Shown piece by piece: positions 1 through 9,022 of a DNA stretch of 64,000 nucleotides. The DNA is from Bacteroidales bacterium. Its GTDB lineage: Bacteria; Bacteroidota; Bacteroidia; Bacteroidales; UBA932. The translations under genes were made by a program, and so were the position numbers. Under the pieces are notes generated by a model. It had not been told where the DNA came from, searched no databases, and worked only from the letters and a program-made list of their open reading frames with translations. The DNA lies in NCBI GenBank assembly GCA_023667095.1, contig JAMPAT010000017.1, forward strand, positions 1 to 64,000, given 5' to 3'. Each line of letters starts with the position of its first letter. The stretch's first letter is position 1.

Positions 1-66
1 GTATATTCTGCAAAAGTCATCTGCCATACAGAAAATTTCAGTAATTTTGTCATCGATGATCATCAT
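1..66 (-). CDS. N-terminus of a transposase, IS982-like (cut by the left edge)
   Basis: Reading leftward from an ATG whose complement is at 64-66, 22 codons stay open to base 1. The peptide contains KITEIFCMADDFC, which I recognise as the opening of IS982-family transposases common in Bacteroidales. A minus-strand promoter-like TATATTTG sits about 40 bases upstream (104-111). Only the first 22 residues are visible, so the DDE catalytic domain and the element's ends cannot be checked. The family call rests on a short motif and is moderate. If right, the right end of the insertion sequence should lie somewhere between base 67 and the glnS promoter. Confidence 0.5.
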   Translation of the reverse strand, partial: MMIIDDKITEIFCMADDFCRIY

Positions 67-103
67 AGCGATTGTTTTTGTAGTTTTGATGTGTCTGCTT
101 ATT

Positions 104-111
104 CAAATATA
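104..111 (-). promoter_or_regulatory. Bacteroidetes -7 element (minus strand)
   Basis: The complement reads TATATTTG, matching the Bacteroidetes -7 consensus TAnnTTTG. It is correctly placed to drive the transposase-like frame leaving the window to the left. The rest of 112-250 is AT-rich with no supportable gene. Confidence 0.45.
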
Positions 112-253
112 CAAAAACGTTTGCTATTTTACTAATATACAATTAATTATATTTAAACGATTTCGCCGAATTGACGTTATATATGATAAAAGGGTTGCCA
201 TTCCTGCCGTAAGTAAAGTTGTGAAAAGTGGTATATAAATCAAAACAGTTTCC

Positions 254-261
254 TATATTTG
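254..261 (+). promoter_or_regulatory. Bacteroidetes -7 element for glnS
   Basis: TATATTTG fits TAnnTTTG and lies about 100 bases before the glnS start. This would leave a leader of roughly 95 nt. No convincing -33 TTG at the usual 19-bp spacing was found. Confidence 0.5.
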
Positions 262-363
262 CAAGTTGTTTTGGAAACAAGAATATACTATCAATAAAAT
301 TTAGAACAGTTTATAGAAGTCGTCTGAATTTTATTTGGACAGCTTCTGAATACTTCACAGATT

Positions 364-2034
364 ATGGAAGAACTGAACAAAGAGGTCAACGAGACCAGGA
401 ACCTCAATTTCCTTGAGGAGATTATCGAGGCTGATTTAGCCTCAGGCAAGTACAGTAGCATAATGACGCGTTTCCCGCCGGAGCCTAACGGCTACCTGCA
501 TATCGGGCACGCCAAGAGCATCTGCCTGAATTTCGGTCTCGCCCAGAAATATGGAGGAAAGACCAACCTCCGCTTCGATGATACAAACCCTGTGAAGGAA
601 GACACCGAATATGTCGACTCAATCAAGGAGGACATCAACTGGCTCGGCTTCCAGTGGGCAGACGAGAAATACGCCTCAGACTATTTCGAGCAGCTCTATG
701 AATGGGCGGAGGAGCTTATAAGGAAAGGCCTCGCGTATGTCGATGACCAGACACAGGAGGAGATCCGCGAAGGAAGGGGGACAGTGCAGACTCCCGGAAA
801 GGAGAGTCCGTACCGCAATCGCAGCGTCGAGGAGAACCTTCAGATCTTCCGTGACATGAGGGCAGGCAAATATGCTGACGGTGAGAAGGTGCTCCGTGCC
901 AAGATTGACATGGCGCATCCTAATATGATGTTCCGTGACCCGATCATGTACCGCATTATCCATGCACATCATCACCGTACAGGTGACAAATGGTGCATCT
1001 ACCCGATGTATGACTATACCCACGGCCAGTGCGACTCAATAGAAAACATTACGCACTCAATCTGTACACTTGAATTTGATGTGCACAGGCCTCTGTATGA
1101 CTGGTTTATTGAGCAGCTTGGAATCTTCCCTTCGCACCAGTATGAGTTTGCAAGGCTCAACCTTACATATACAGTGATGAGCAAGAGAAAGCTCCTTGAG
1201 CTTGTGAAGAACAATTTCGTAAGCGGATGGGATGATCCACGTATGCCGACCATCTGTGGAATACGCCGCCGTGGATATACTCCTGAGGCAATCAGGATGT
1301 TTGCCGAGAAGGTGGGTGTTGCCAAGAGGGAGCAGCTGATTGACCTGCAGCTTATGGAATGGTGCGTCCGTCAGGACCTGAATGAACGTTCAAACCGCTA
1401 TATGGTAGTGCAGGACCCTGTCAAGGTTACTATAACCAACTGGGAGAAAGGCAAGGTGGAGTGGTTTGATGCACCGCTTAATCCTGCTGATCCGGAGGGA
1501 CCGTCACGCAAGGTGCCTTTCACAGGTGAAGTCTATATCGAGAGAAATGACTTCATGGAGGAGCCGCCTAAGAAATATTTCCGTCTCAAACCGGATGGTG
1601 AGGTACGTCTGAAATATACCTACATCATCAAGTGCGAGGAGGTGGTGAAGGATGCAGATGGCAATGTCGTTGAAATCAAATGTACCTATGACCCAGCTTC
1701 GAAGCCGGGAGCAGGGGAGTGGCGTTCTGTAAAGGGGACAATCCATTGGGTGTCAACTGAGCATGCAAAGGAAATCGAATGCCGTCTCTATGACAAGCTC
1801 TTTACTGAACCTAAGATGGGTGATATACCTGAGGGACAGGACTACAAGTCTTACCTTAATCCGGATTCGCTTGTCATCGGCAAAGGATATGCAGAGCCGG
1901 CCCTCCTTGAGGACAACAGCGGAATCGCAGTGCAGTTCGAGCGTGTGGGATATTTCTTCAAGGATCCGGACAGCACACCGGAGCATTTCGTCTTCAACAA
2001 GACAACTGCATTGAAGGACTCTTTCAAGTTCTGA
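364..2034 (+). CDS. glnS: Glutaminyl-tRNA synthetase
   Basis: Cytoplasmic class I aminoacyl-tRNA synthetase that charges tRNA-Gln with glutamine using ATP. The 556-residue length matches bacterial GlnRS (E. coli about 554). The HIGH signature is literal at residues 46-49 within PEPNGYLHIGHAKS. The KMSKS loop appears as VMSKRK near residue 272. The C-terminal 200 residues correspond to the two-barrel anticodon-binding region. The ATG at 364 follows a leader with a TATATTTG promoter at 254. The gene stands alone; a strong terminator follows, shared with the convergent MFS gene. GluRS is excluded because the catalytic core is of the GlnRS subtype and the C-terminal domain is beta-barrel rather than alpha-helical. 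Confidence 0.97.
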   Translation: MEELNKEVNETRNLNFLEEIIEADLASGKYSSIMTRFPPEPNGYLHIGHAKSICLNFGLAQKYGGKTNLRFDDTNPVKEDTEYVDSIKEDINWLGFQWADEKYASDYFEQLYEWAEELIRKGLAYVDDQTQEEIREGRGTVQTPGKESPYRNRSVEENLQIFRDMRAGKYADGEKVLRAKIDMAHPNMMFRDPIMYRIIHAHHHRTGDKWCIYPMYDYTHGQCDSIENITHSICTLEFDVHRPLYDWFIEQLGIFPSHQYEFARLNLTYTVMSKRKLLELVKNNFVSGWDDPRMPTICGIRRRGYTPEAIRMFAEKVGVAKREQLIDLQLMEWCVRQDLNERSNRYMVVQDPVKVTITNWEKGKVEWFDAPLNPADPEGPSRKVPFTGEVYIERNDFMEEPPKKYFRLKPDGEVRLKYTYIIKCEEVVKDADGNVVEIKCTYDPASKPGAGEWRSVKGTIHWVSTEHAKEIECRLYDKLFTEPKMGDIPEGQDYKSYLNPDSLVIGKGYAEPALLEDNSGIAVQFERVGYFFKDPDSTPEHFVFNKTTALKDSFKF

Positions 2035-2058
2035 TATGGAACTTCAGGAATAAGTGAC

Positions 2059-2090
2059 GGTCTCCGGAAAGGTTAATCTTTCCGGAGACC
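2059..2090. terminator. Bidirectional terminator between glnS and the MFS gene
   Basis: A perfect 13-bp inverted repeat (2059-2071 with 2078-2090) encloses a 6-base loop and is followed by GCTCTTT. It sits between convergent genes, so it can stop transcription from both sides. The minus-strand gene ends only a few bases beyond it. Confidence 0.8.
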
Positions 2091-2095
2091 GCTCT

Positions 2096-3502
2096 TTATA
2101 TGCACTGCTGTCTTCGTTCCCAATATGCCTCTATCTCCTCCAGAGTCTTGCCTGTAGTCTCCGGAACGGCTTTCCAGATAATCAGGATATATGGGATGCA
2201 CATTATCGCAAACATGAAGAATGTGCCTGCAGGTGTCAGGTTTTCAAGGAACCATGGAGTCAGCTGCCCGATAAGGTAGGTGCCTGCCCACAGTGACAGG
2301 CCCGCAATCGACATCGCCCTTCCCCTGACATTGTTCGGGTACATTTCTGAAAGCAGGACGAACACGACTGCACTGATCGATATGGCGCAGCAGAATACAT
2401 AGAAAAGGAAGAATGCAAGCAGGAAGCCGTTCCCGAGCCCCCATGACTGGCCAAAGGCAAAATACAGCCCTATCATGACGAGAGATATTATCATTCCGGA
2501 TACTCCCCAGTAAATCAGCTTCTTCCTGCCTACACGGTCGATGATGAAAACCGCAATGACGGTTGTGAGCATATTTACGGTGCCGACCAGGACCTGTGAG
2601 AACATGGAGTCTCCGCTTGAAAGTCCTGCCTGCGAGAATATTTCCGGCCCATAATAAAGTACTGCATTCACACCCATGAACTGTCCGAGAATTGCGATTG
2701 CAGAACCGATGATGACTGCCTTCATTATACCTGGCTTCAGCAATGCTGACCATTCAGAGCGGGTCTCACCGGCAATGGATGCCTTGGTGCTCTCCATCTG
2801 AGCCTCCACCTCTGTACTGTCATTGTAGATTCTCATGAGTGTTGCAGCAGCACTGCCACAGTCTCCCTTTACAGTCAGCCATCTTGGACTTTCCGGGATG
2901 AAGAATATTGTGAAGAAGAACAGCAGTGCAGGGAATGTCTCGGAGCCGAGCATTCCTCTCCACATCTCGTCGGACAGGAGAAGCCTGGCGGTGGCAGATG
3001 TGTATGATGTACCCTGGGCCGCGTCCAGTATCCAGAAATTGACGAGGTAGGCGACGAGGAATCCGACTGTGATTGCGAGCTGGTAGAGTGAAACCATCAT
3101 ACCTCTCCTTTCTGCAGGAGATACTTCTGAAATGTATATCGGTGAAACAATCGAGACAATCCCGATGCCTATTCCTCCGATGATCCTGTAGGCTACAAGT
3201 TGTGTGAATCCGCTGCATACAGCACATCCTATTGCTGAAATGCTGAACAGGGATGCAGAGATAAGCATAGTCTTTTTCCTCCCGATTGCATCGCTCAGTG
3301 TGCCTGCTGCCGCAACACCGATTATGGAACCGATGAGTGCGCACCCTACGTACCAGCCCTGTTGCATCGTGTCAAGCCCGAACTGTCTGGCGACGCTTCC
3401 TATGGTGCCGGATATCACAGCTGTGTCATATCCGAAAAGTATCCCTCCGATTGCAGCGACTGCTGCAAGGAACATTGCATATCTTGAATTGCTCTTTGTC
3501 AT
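2096..3502 (-). CDS. MFS sugar:proton symporter (sugar porter family, XylE/GLUT-like)
   Basis: A 468-residue inner-membrane transporter with about 12 hydrophobic segments. Sugar-porter family signatures are visible: GRKK after TM2, PESPRWL before the central loop, GRKK again after TM8, RGRAMS, and PETTGKTLEEIE at the C-terminus. The N-terminus contains GGILFGYDTAVISG, typical of XylE/GalP/GLUT relatives. The family imports hexoses or pentoses with protons; the substrate cannot be read from sequence. It is monocistronic, with a minus-strand TACTTTTG box upstream at 3550-3557. No sugar kinase or isomerase lies nearby to narrow the substrate. Confidence 0.92.
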   Translation of the reverse strand: MTKSNSRYAMFLAAVAAIGGILFGYDTAVISGTIGSVARQFGLDTMQQGWYVGCALIGSIIGVAAAGTLSDAIGRKKTMLISASLFSISAIGCAVCSGFTQLVAYRIIGGIGIGIVSIVSPIYISEVSPAERRGMMVSLYQLAITVGFLVAYLVNFWILDAAQGTSYTSATARLLLSDEMWRGMLGSETFPALLFFFTIFFIPESPRWLTVKGDCGSAAATLMRIYNDSTEVEAQMESTKASIAGETRSEWSALLKPGIMKAVIIGSAIAILGQFMGVNAVLYYGPEIFSQAGLSSGDSMFSQVLVGTVNMLTTVIAVFIIDRVGRKKLIYWGVSGMIISLVMIGLYFAFGQSWGLGNGFLLAFFLFYVFCCAISISAVVFVLLSEMYPNNVRGRAMSIAGLSLWAGTYLIGQLTPWFLENLTPAGTFFMFAIMCIPYILIIWKAVPETTGKTLEEIEAYWERRQQCI

Positions 3503-3549
3503 TTGCAGTATTGATTTTTTAGTCCTTGTGTCTTGTGGTCAGACGTTTG

Positions 3550-3557
3550 CAAAAGTA
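3550..3557 (-). promoter_or_regulatory. Bacteroidetes -7 element for the MFS transporter
   Basis: The complement reads TACTTTTG, fitting TAnnTTTG, 48 bases before the transporter start codon. Confidence 0.45.
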
Positions 3558-3791
3558 ATATCTTTTATTAATTGTATACATATTTTGTAAAATTTTATTT
3601 ATTTTCCGGATGTATTGGAAATTTTATTTATTAATATGCCTTTCTTTTCCGGCTGTGGCGTATATTGTTATGTGCGTTGCTGTTATTTGTGCCGTTGATT
3701 CAGTATGTCAGCCTTGTCACTGCCTGGTATGCTATGGCTGCTGTTTTGTTGATGAAATCTTCTTGTGTGGGATGATTTCGGATCTCTGTCC

Positions 3792-3885
3792 CAGGTTGGT
3801 ACAGATTGCGACCAACCTGCTACGTCAAAGTGCCTCTCAGCTCATATATCAGCAGTGCAGGTTGGCACTGGTTATCACCAACCTG
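3792..3885. repeat. Pair of CAGGTTGGY hairpin repeats
   Basis: Two 28-bp hairpin units occur at 3792-3819 and 3858-3885. Each has 9-bp arms (CAGGTTGGT or CAGGTTGGC against ACCAACCTG) and a loop of exactly 10 bases. The right arm of the first and the left arm of the second also face each other, giving a nested dyad. The 40-bp block 3812-3851 recurs exactly at 4009-4048. Confidence 0.85.
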
Positions 3886-4007
3886 CGCACGCTAGAATAC
3901 CTCCCGTGGTGTATTGGTCCAACTCTGGTCATGTCATTTTCAAGTCAGTAAGCTCAATGCTCCTGCATAAAAATCTGCTGGTGTACTGTGCATCTTGGCC
4001 ATGTTGC

Positions 4008-4149
4008 GCCAACCTGCTACGTCAAAGTGCCTCTCAGCTCATATATCACATATCAGTGGCGCAGGTTGGCACTAATTACGACCAACCTGCACCGATGATG
4101 AACATCTCGCATCATATGTTGCATGCCGGAACCTTTTGAGACCAACCTG
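4008..4149. repeat. Second cluster of the same hairpin repeats
   Basis: A half site GCCAACCTG (4008-4016) begins an exact 40-bp copy (4009-4048) of the block at 3812-3851. A full hairpin unit with a 10-base loop follows (4062-4070 with 4081-4089). An isolated ACCAACCTG lies at 4141-4149. Relative to the first copy there is a 7-base expansion between block and hairpin. Confidence 0.85.
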
Positions 4150-4286
4150 ACATAGATACACCGGCACCCGCAATTCATGCATTGCCGTAAGCCTGCTCAG
4201 ACGTAGGCCTGCTCAGATGAATTGCCGGCACCGGTGCTATGATCACATCCGGTCCACTCACGCGGCTTCCTGCCTTTGCCTCTCTG

Positions 4287-4952
4287 TTATAGATATTTCA
4301 GCACGATGCCTTCCATAATCCTGTAGGCATCCTTGTTCGGATGGACGTTGTCCGGAGCGTATTCCTTCGGCAGGCCGTTGCTGCTGTCCTTCAGGGCGGA
4401 GTGATAGTCTACGTATGGAATCTTTGCTGATTTTGCATATTCCCTGATCATGGCATTCAGCTCAATTATCTTTTCTGACGGATTGCCTACTGCCGGTCTC
4501 CAGCCGAAAGAGGTGCTTGGAAGGACCGAACACAGGATTGGCTTGATTTTGTTTGCCTTGGCAAGTTCGCACATTGAGATGATGTTTCCGAGGATGTTTT
4601 TCATCTCTATGTAGCCGTTGTTCAGGGCAAGGTCGTTTGTCCCGGCCATGATCACAACATATTTCGGGTGCAGCTCTATTACATCGGGGCGGAATCTCAC
4701 AAGCATTTCCGAGGTTGTCTGCCCTGATATTCCGCGGCATGCGAAATTATTGTCAGTGAAGAAGCTGCCATCCCTGTCGTCCCAGTTGTCCGTAATGGAA
4801 TCCCCCATGAATACGGCTTTTGGGGTGACCTGTACTTCTGCGTTGGCCTTTGCATACCTTCCGAATTTTGCCCAGTCATGGTTCTGGGCGTCCATTTCCG
4901 CTGCACATACAATGATTGTCACTGCTGCTGCGATTAGATGTATTCCTTTCAT
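4287..4952 (-). CDS. Secreted SGNH/GDSL-type esterase or lipase
   Basis: A 221-residue SGNH hydrolase. The start chosen (complement of 4950-4952) gives MKGIHLIAAAVTIIVCAAEM, a clear signal peptide; the frame is open further upstream to 5117 but without sensible N-terminal features. Block I is FMGDSITDNWD (nucleophile Ser), block III is GTNDLA (oxyanion Asn), and block V is DNVHPN (catalytic Asp and His). The family hydrolyses ester bonds in lipids or acetylated polysaccharides in the periplasm or outside the cell. The length and domain pattern fit single-domain acetylxylan-esterase-like or lysophospholipase-like members; the substrate is unknown. Confidence 0.88.
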   Translation of the reverse strand: MKGIHLIAAAVTIIVCAAEMDAQNHDWAKFGRYAKANAEVQVTPKAVFMGDSITDNWDDRDGSFFTDNNFACRGISGQTTSEMLVRFRPDVIELHPKYVVIMAGTNDLALNNGYIEMKNILGNIISMCELAKANKIKPILCSVLPSTSFGWRPAVGNPSEKIIELNAMIREYAKSAKIPYVDYHSALKDSSNGLPKEYAPDNVHPNKDAYRIMEGIVLKYL

Positions 4953-5205
4953 TGCTATGGTTGTTTTAATTTTATCTGCAATAGCTTTTGCCTCGCATGG
5001 TAAAGCAGGCTTTCGCCAGCACTCTGCCTGTCCGTTTCTGCTGTTTCCGCCCTGCATCGCCAGTCGCTCTTTCTCTGCATGGACCTGGATGGCTATGCAA
5101 TCGGCAGATTCCTGCAATAGGCGGGAGACTTATTCAAAAATGCCCATAAAAATATTGATAATTCTTATGAACGACAAATATATTTTATCTCACGGATTTA
5201 TATTG

Positions 5206-5213
5206 TACATTTG
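5206..5213 (+). promoter_or_regulatory. Bacteroidetes -7 element upstream of the HAMP-like gene
   Basis: TACATTTG matches TAnnTTTG and lies 28 bases before the ATG at 5241. Transcription from it argues against the alternative TTG start at 5211, which lies inside the promoter box. The remainder of 4953-5205 holds only the open extension of the SGNH frame and nothing else I can identify. Confidence 0.5.
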
Positions 5214-5240
5214 CGCCTGCTAAACTATAGTTGGAATAGG

Positions 5241-6089
5241 ATGCTAAGGAAATTTCAGAAAAGATATCGCGCAAGGAAGCTGTCAATCAAGACAAAGCTG
5301 ACCCTCGGGCTTGGCTCCATTGCTGCCATGCTTCTCTTGTCCAGTATAATATCCGTCCTTGAATACAGGAGGATGAGCAACTATGTGGCTGACCTTGTTG
5401 CAGCCAATATCAAGAGTATCGAAGTGGCCCAGAAGCTCGCTTCCGGAAGTGATGAATATAACCTCAAGATTCTTGCTGCCATTGGGGACGAGGCCTCCGG
5501 ACGGCTCCCGGACTTTGACCGGCAGGCGTTCTTTGACCAGTGTGACAGCCTCAGGATGTCATTGGGAAACTCCAAGGAAGTTACACCTATGGCTGATTCC
5601 GTACTGTATTCCTTTACTGCCTATATGCTTACTTCCATGGAACTTGAAAAGGTCATGCTTTCTGATTTCATTGATTCGAGGGACTGGTATTTCGGGAGGC
5701 TGCAACCAAGCTACAACCGTCTCAGGTCAGATATTGAGAAGCTTACCAATGTGGCATACAATGACCTGCAGGAGAATTCCCTGACATTCCAGGACAGCTT
5801 CTACAGGAGCATAATCCCTGGGGTAGTGTCTGTAGGGGCTGGGCTGATACTTGTCCTGCTGCTGTATTTCTTTATTACTGTATATTATGCAGATCCCCTG
5901 TACAGGATGCTTACAGCCCTCAAGAACTATGGGCTGACCGGGGTACGGTACAACTGCACATTTGACGGCAAGGACGAACTCTCTGCGCTGAATGCGGAGA
6001 TTGCGGATGTGGTGGATGAAAATGTCGAGCTGAAGAGGCGCAACAAGATTCTCCGTGAGAGGGTCGCGGGAACATCGGTGGAGGAATAG
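5241..6089 (+). CDS. Two-TM membrane protein with HAMP-like region, no output domain
   Basis: A 282-residue protein with an N-terminal basic stretch, TM1 at about residues 26-45, a periplasmic helical domain of about 150 residues, and TM2 at about 200-222. A short cytoplasmic HAMP-like/coiled-coil tail (YYADPLYRMLTALKNY, then a heptad-like ELKRRNKILRER) follows. This is the layout of a sensor histidine kinase or chemoreceptor input module without kinase or signalling domain. It ends 3 bases before trkH, suggesting translational coupling and a role in regulating or assembling that transporter; this is inference. ATG 5241 is preferred over TTG 5211 because of the promoter position. Confidence 0.65.
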   Translation: MLRKFQKRYRARKLSIKTKLTLGLGSIAAMLLLSSIISVLEYRRMSNYVADLVAANIKSIEVAQKLASGSDEYNLKILAAIGDEASGRLPDFDRQAFFDQCDSLRMSLGNSKEVTPMADSVLYSFTAYMLTSMELEKVMLSDFIDSRDWYFGRLQPSYNRLRSDIEKLTNVAYNDLQENSLTFQDSFYRSIIPGVVSVGAGLILVLLLYFFITVYYADPLYRMLTALKNYGLTGVRYNCTFDGKDELSALNAEIADVVDENVELKRRNKILRERVAGTSVEE

Positions 6090-6092
6090 CGG

Positions 6093-7547
6093 ATGAACCT
6101 TAAGGTCATATCATTGAATGTAGGAAGGGCATTGCTGGTAAGTGCCCTCTTCATGTTCCTGTCCATGCTTGTGTCCATATTGAACGGCATGGATTCGTCA
6201 TTCGGGCCATTGTCCATAAGCTTTATCATCACGTTCATATTCGGTGCATTCCCGTTTATATTCGTACGCCATTCTTCATCGATTTCCATAAAGGACGGCT
6301 TTCTTATCGTTGTCCTGTCATGGATGTTTTCGTTCATTTTCGGAATGTTGCCGTATGTCCTGTGGGGAGGGGAGTTCTCATTGGTGAATGCCTGGTTTGA
6401 GAGCGTGTCGGGCTTTACAACTACAGGCTCAACTATCCTTGACAATGTCGAGGGGCTTCCTAAGGGACTGATGTTCTGGAGATCTTCCACACATTTTATC
6501 GGCGGTCTGGGAGTTGTGGTCTTTATGCTGCTTGTACTTCCGTCTGCAAGTCCTTTCCGCTTGAGACTGACGAATATAGAGCTGTCATCACTCTCCCGTG
6601 AAGGATATCGCTACCGTTCTACAAGGACGGTATATGTGATTGTTTCCGTCTATATAGGAATCTTCCTCCTGTCTGCTGTAAGCCTGATGCTTGCCGGAAT
6701 GTCGCCTTTCGATGCCGTGAACCATGCATTCAGTGTCGTGTCGACAGGCGGATTCAGCACAAGGAACATGTCGGTGTCGTATTACGGCTCGATGACCATA
6801 AATATCATAATAACATTCTTCATGCTGCTCTCCTCTCTGCACTATGGCCTTATATTCACGACTGTAGTTACAAGGTCATGGCGTCCTGTGGCAAAGAATC
6901 CTGTCGTGAAGTATTATTTCGGGTCTCTCATTGTGATGTCATTCCTCATCATGCTTTCCCTTAAGGTACGTGGCGGATACGACAGCTGGGGCCGTGCAGC
7001 CGTGGATTCCTTCTTCCAGGTCTGCAGCTACTTGACTACCACGGGATTCGGAATGTCGGATAATTCCCGATGGCCGTTCATGGCAGGGATTGTCCTGCTT
7101 TTTGCCTCCCTGCAGTGCGGCTGTTCCGGATCCACCTCGGGAGGACTTAAGGCAGACAGGATATATATCGCCTTCAAGACCCTTGTACGCCAGATGCGTT
7201 CATCTCTGCATCCTACGGCGGTGTCAAAGGTCAAGGTCGGCGGACATTATATAGGTGACAGCGAAGCCCTGCCTATACTTCTCTACATTGTGCTTTACTG
7301 TACAATCATAGTTATAGGCATATTCCTGCTGATGCTCTGCGGAGTTGATGTCATGGATGCCATTTCAGGTGCTGTGTCCTCGATGGGCAATGTCGGTCCA
7401 GGCCTTGGGAATCTGGGCGCGTTGGGGACATACGCTTCACAGCCTGCAGCTGCCAAGTTTATATATACCCTCGGGATGATTCTCGGACGTCTTGAGATAT
7501 ATCCGGTGTTCATGATGTTTGTACTGATGTTCAGGAGGGAGAAATAG
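6093..7547 (+). CDS. trkH: Trk-type potassium uptake protein, TrkH family
   Basis: A 484-residue inner-membrane K+ channel-like subunit with the four-repeat SKT architecture. Selectivity-filter segments are visible: SGFTTTGST (filter 1), VSTGGFST (filter 2), TTTGFGMSDN (filter 3) and SSMGNVGPGLG (filter 4). It imports K+ and is normally gated by the cytosolic ring protein TrkA/KtrA, which is not encoded in this window. It follows the HAMP-like gene by 3 bases and is followed 2 bases later by a helicase gene, so the three are probably co-transcribed. Confidence 0.95.
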   Translation: MNLKVISLNVGRALLVSALFMFLSMLVSILNGMDSSFGPLSISFIITFIFGAFPFIFVRHSSSISIKDGFLIVVLSWMFSFIFGMLPYVLWGGEFSLVNAWFESVSGFTTTGSTILDNVEGLPKGLMFWRSSTHFIGGLGVVVFMLLVLPSASPFRLRLTNIELSSLSREGYRYRSTRTVYVIVSVYIGIFLLSAVSLMLAGMSPFDAVNHAFSVVSTGGFSTRNMSVSYYGSMTINIIITFFMLLSSLHYGLIFTTVVTRSWRPVAKNPVVKYYFGSLIVMSFLIMLSLKVRGGYDSWGRAAVDSFFQVCSYLTTTGFGMSDNSRWPFMAGIVLLFASLQCGCSGSTSGGLKADRIYIAFKTLVRQMRSSLHPTAVSKVKVGGHYIGDSEALPILLYIVLYCTIIVIGIFLLMLCGVDVMDAISGAVSSMGNVGPGLGNLGALGTYASQPAAAKFIYTLGMILGRLEIYPVFMMFVLMFRREK

Positions 7548-7549
7548 CC

Positions 7550-9010
7550 ATGGGAAGGAGTGAGTTCTTGTACAGCGGCTTCGTGTCCCGCCTGAAATAT
7601 GAGCCTACGCCATGCCAGGATTCCCTGCTGCATTCTGTGGCAGACTTCATTTGTGGCGATGATTCAGACATAATGGTTGTCAATGGCTATGCCGGAACAG
7701 GAAAGACAACGGCCATTGCGGCTGTAATCAATACATTGCGTGAATACAGGACTCCATGTATCCTTCTTGCACCAACTGGACGTGCAGCAAAGGTGCTTTC
7801 AGGATATGCAGGAGGTCAGGCCTATACTATACACAAGCATATATACAGGCAGAAGGCTGTCAGCGGAGACGGTTTCGGGGAGTTCTCCCTCGGGCCGAAC
7901 AAGGCAAGGGATGCCCTTTTCATTGTGGATGAGGTGTCGCTGATAGGAATCGATGCCGGCCAGCAGTCCACCTCGCTTTTCGGCTCCGGCAATCTTCTGG
8001 AGGACCTGATAAGGTTTGTCCGTTCAGGGATTGACTGCCGTCTGATACTTATAGGCGACTCTGCCCAGCTGCCTCCGGTAGGCCTTGACTGCAGCCCGGC
8101 ATTGTCACGTGACTATATGGCGATGGCAGGCGGTGTCGTCTATGTTGACCTTGTTACTGTAGTCCGCCAGCAGAAAGAGTCGGGAATCCTGTATAATGCG
8201 ACCCTTCTGAGGAACATGATAGAGGGCTGTGAAGAGCCGGGGACTTCCGGGGAGGGACTTGATTTCCTGGCAGGGGAGATTGAGCTGAAATTCAGGACAG
8301 AAGGTTTCGATGATGTGGAGAGGATAGACGGGGGAGACCTGATTGAGAAGATTTCTGATGCATATTCACGCTATGGGGAGGACGAGACAATTGTCCTGTG
8401 CCGTTCCAACAGACGTGCAAACAAATACAATGCGGGAATACGTTCCGCCGTGCAGTTCAAGGAGGACCGGCTTGTGAGGGATGACAAGCTGATGATAGTG
8501 AAGAACTGCTACCAGTTTGTCGGGAAACTTGATGGAATGGACTATATCGCCAATGGTGACATCGCAAAGCTTATAAGGATTTCCGGATATGAGGACCGCT
8601 ACGGGCTTCATTTTGCAGAGGCGCGCATAGCATTTCCTGACTATGATGACCAGGAGATTGTTGCGAAGGTCATTCTCGATACCCTTGAATCAGAGAGTGC
8701 ATCGTTGACCTACGAACAGCAGAATGCACTCTATCAAGGTGTAAATGAGGATTATTCGCATATCACATCGAAGAAGAAACGCTATGAGGCTGTGCGTGAG
8801 GACCATTACTACAATGCCCTGCAGCTGAAATATGCCAATGCCATCACCGGGCACAAGTCTCAGGGCGGACAGTGGAAATGCGTCTTCATCGACAATCCGC
8901 TCTGGCAGGAGGAACTTGCGGCTGATGACCTGAAATGGCTCTATACTGCCATCACGCGTGGAGTTGAAAAGGTGTATTTTGTGAATTTCAAAGACAGGTA
9001 TTTTGAATAA
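7550..9010 (+). CDS. RecD-like ATP-dependent DNA helicase (SF1B)
   Basis: A 486-residue helicase. Walker A is GYAGTGKTTA near residue 46; Walker B is FIVDEVSLI near residue 123; a Gln motif region and GDSAQLPPVG (motif III) follow. The C-terminal UvrD_C_2-like fold carries GHKSQGGQW and YTAITRG (motifs V and VI). It is a short RecD2-like protein lacking the long N-terminal extension of RecD2. The family unwinds DNA with 5'-3' polarity; the cellular role of these stand-alone Bacteroidetes members is not established. It starts 2 bases after trkH. Confidence 0.88.
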   Translation: MGRSEFLYSGFVSRLKYEPTPCQDSLLHSVADFICGDDSDIMVVNGYAGTGKTTAIAAVINTLREYRTPCILLAPTGRAAKVLSGYAGGQAYTIHKHIYRQKAVSGDGFGEFSLGPNKARDALFIVDEVSLIGIDAGQQSTSLFGSGNLLEDLIRFVRSGIDCRLILIGDSAQLPPVGLDCSPALSRDYMAMAGGVVYVDLVTVVRQQKESGILYNATLLRNMIEGCEEPGTSGEGLDFLAGEIELKFRTEGFDDVERIDGGDLIEKISDAYSRYGEDETIVLCRSNRRANKYNAGIRSAVQFKEDRLVRDDKLMIVKNCYQFVGKLDGMDYIANGDIAKLIRISGYEDRYGLHFAEARIAFPDYDDQEIVAKVILDTLESESASLTYEQQNALYQGVNEDYSHITSKKKRYEAVREDHYYNALQLKYANAITGHKSQGGQWKCVFIDNPLWQEELAADDLKWLYTAITRGVEKVYFVNFKDRYFE

Positions 9011-9022
9011 AAAGGTTTTGTT

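Larger units (their letters stand above)
3503..4286. other. Intergenic region carrying palindromic repeats
   Basis: This 784-bp gap between two minus-strand genes contains no gene I can support. Open frames across 3610-4139 are built from the repeats themselves and have no recognisable protein features. The right half holds several copies of a 9-bp inverted motif (CAGGTTGGT/ACCAACCTG family) and a duplicated 40-bp block, listed separately. Confidence 0.7.

Noticed and set aside
3610-4139. Two overlapping small ORFs of 113 and 124 residues
   Set aside because: They are translations of the palindromic repeat block, with the same peptide words repeated in both frames, and have no promoter or homologous features.
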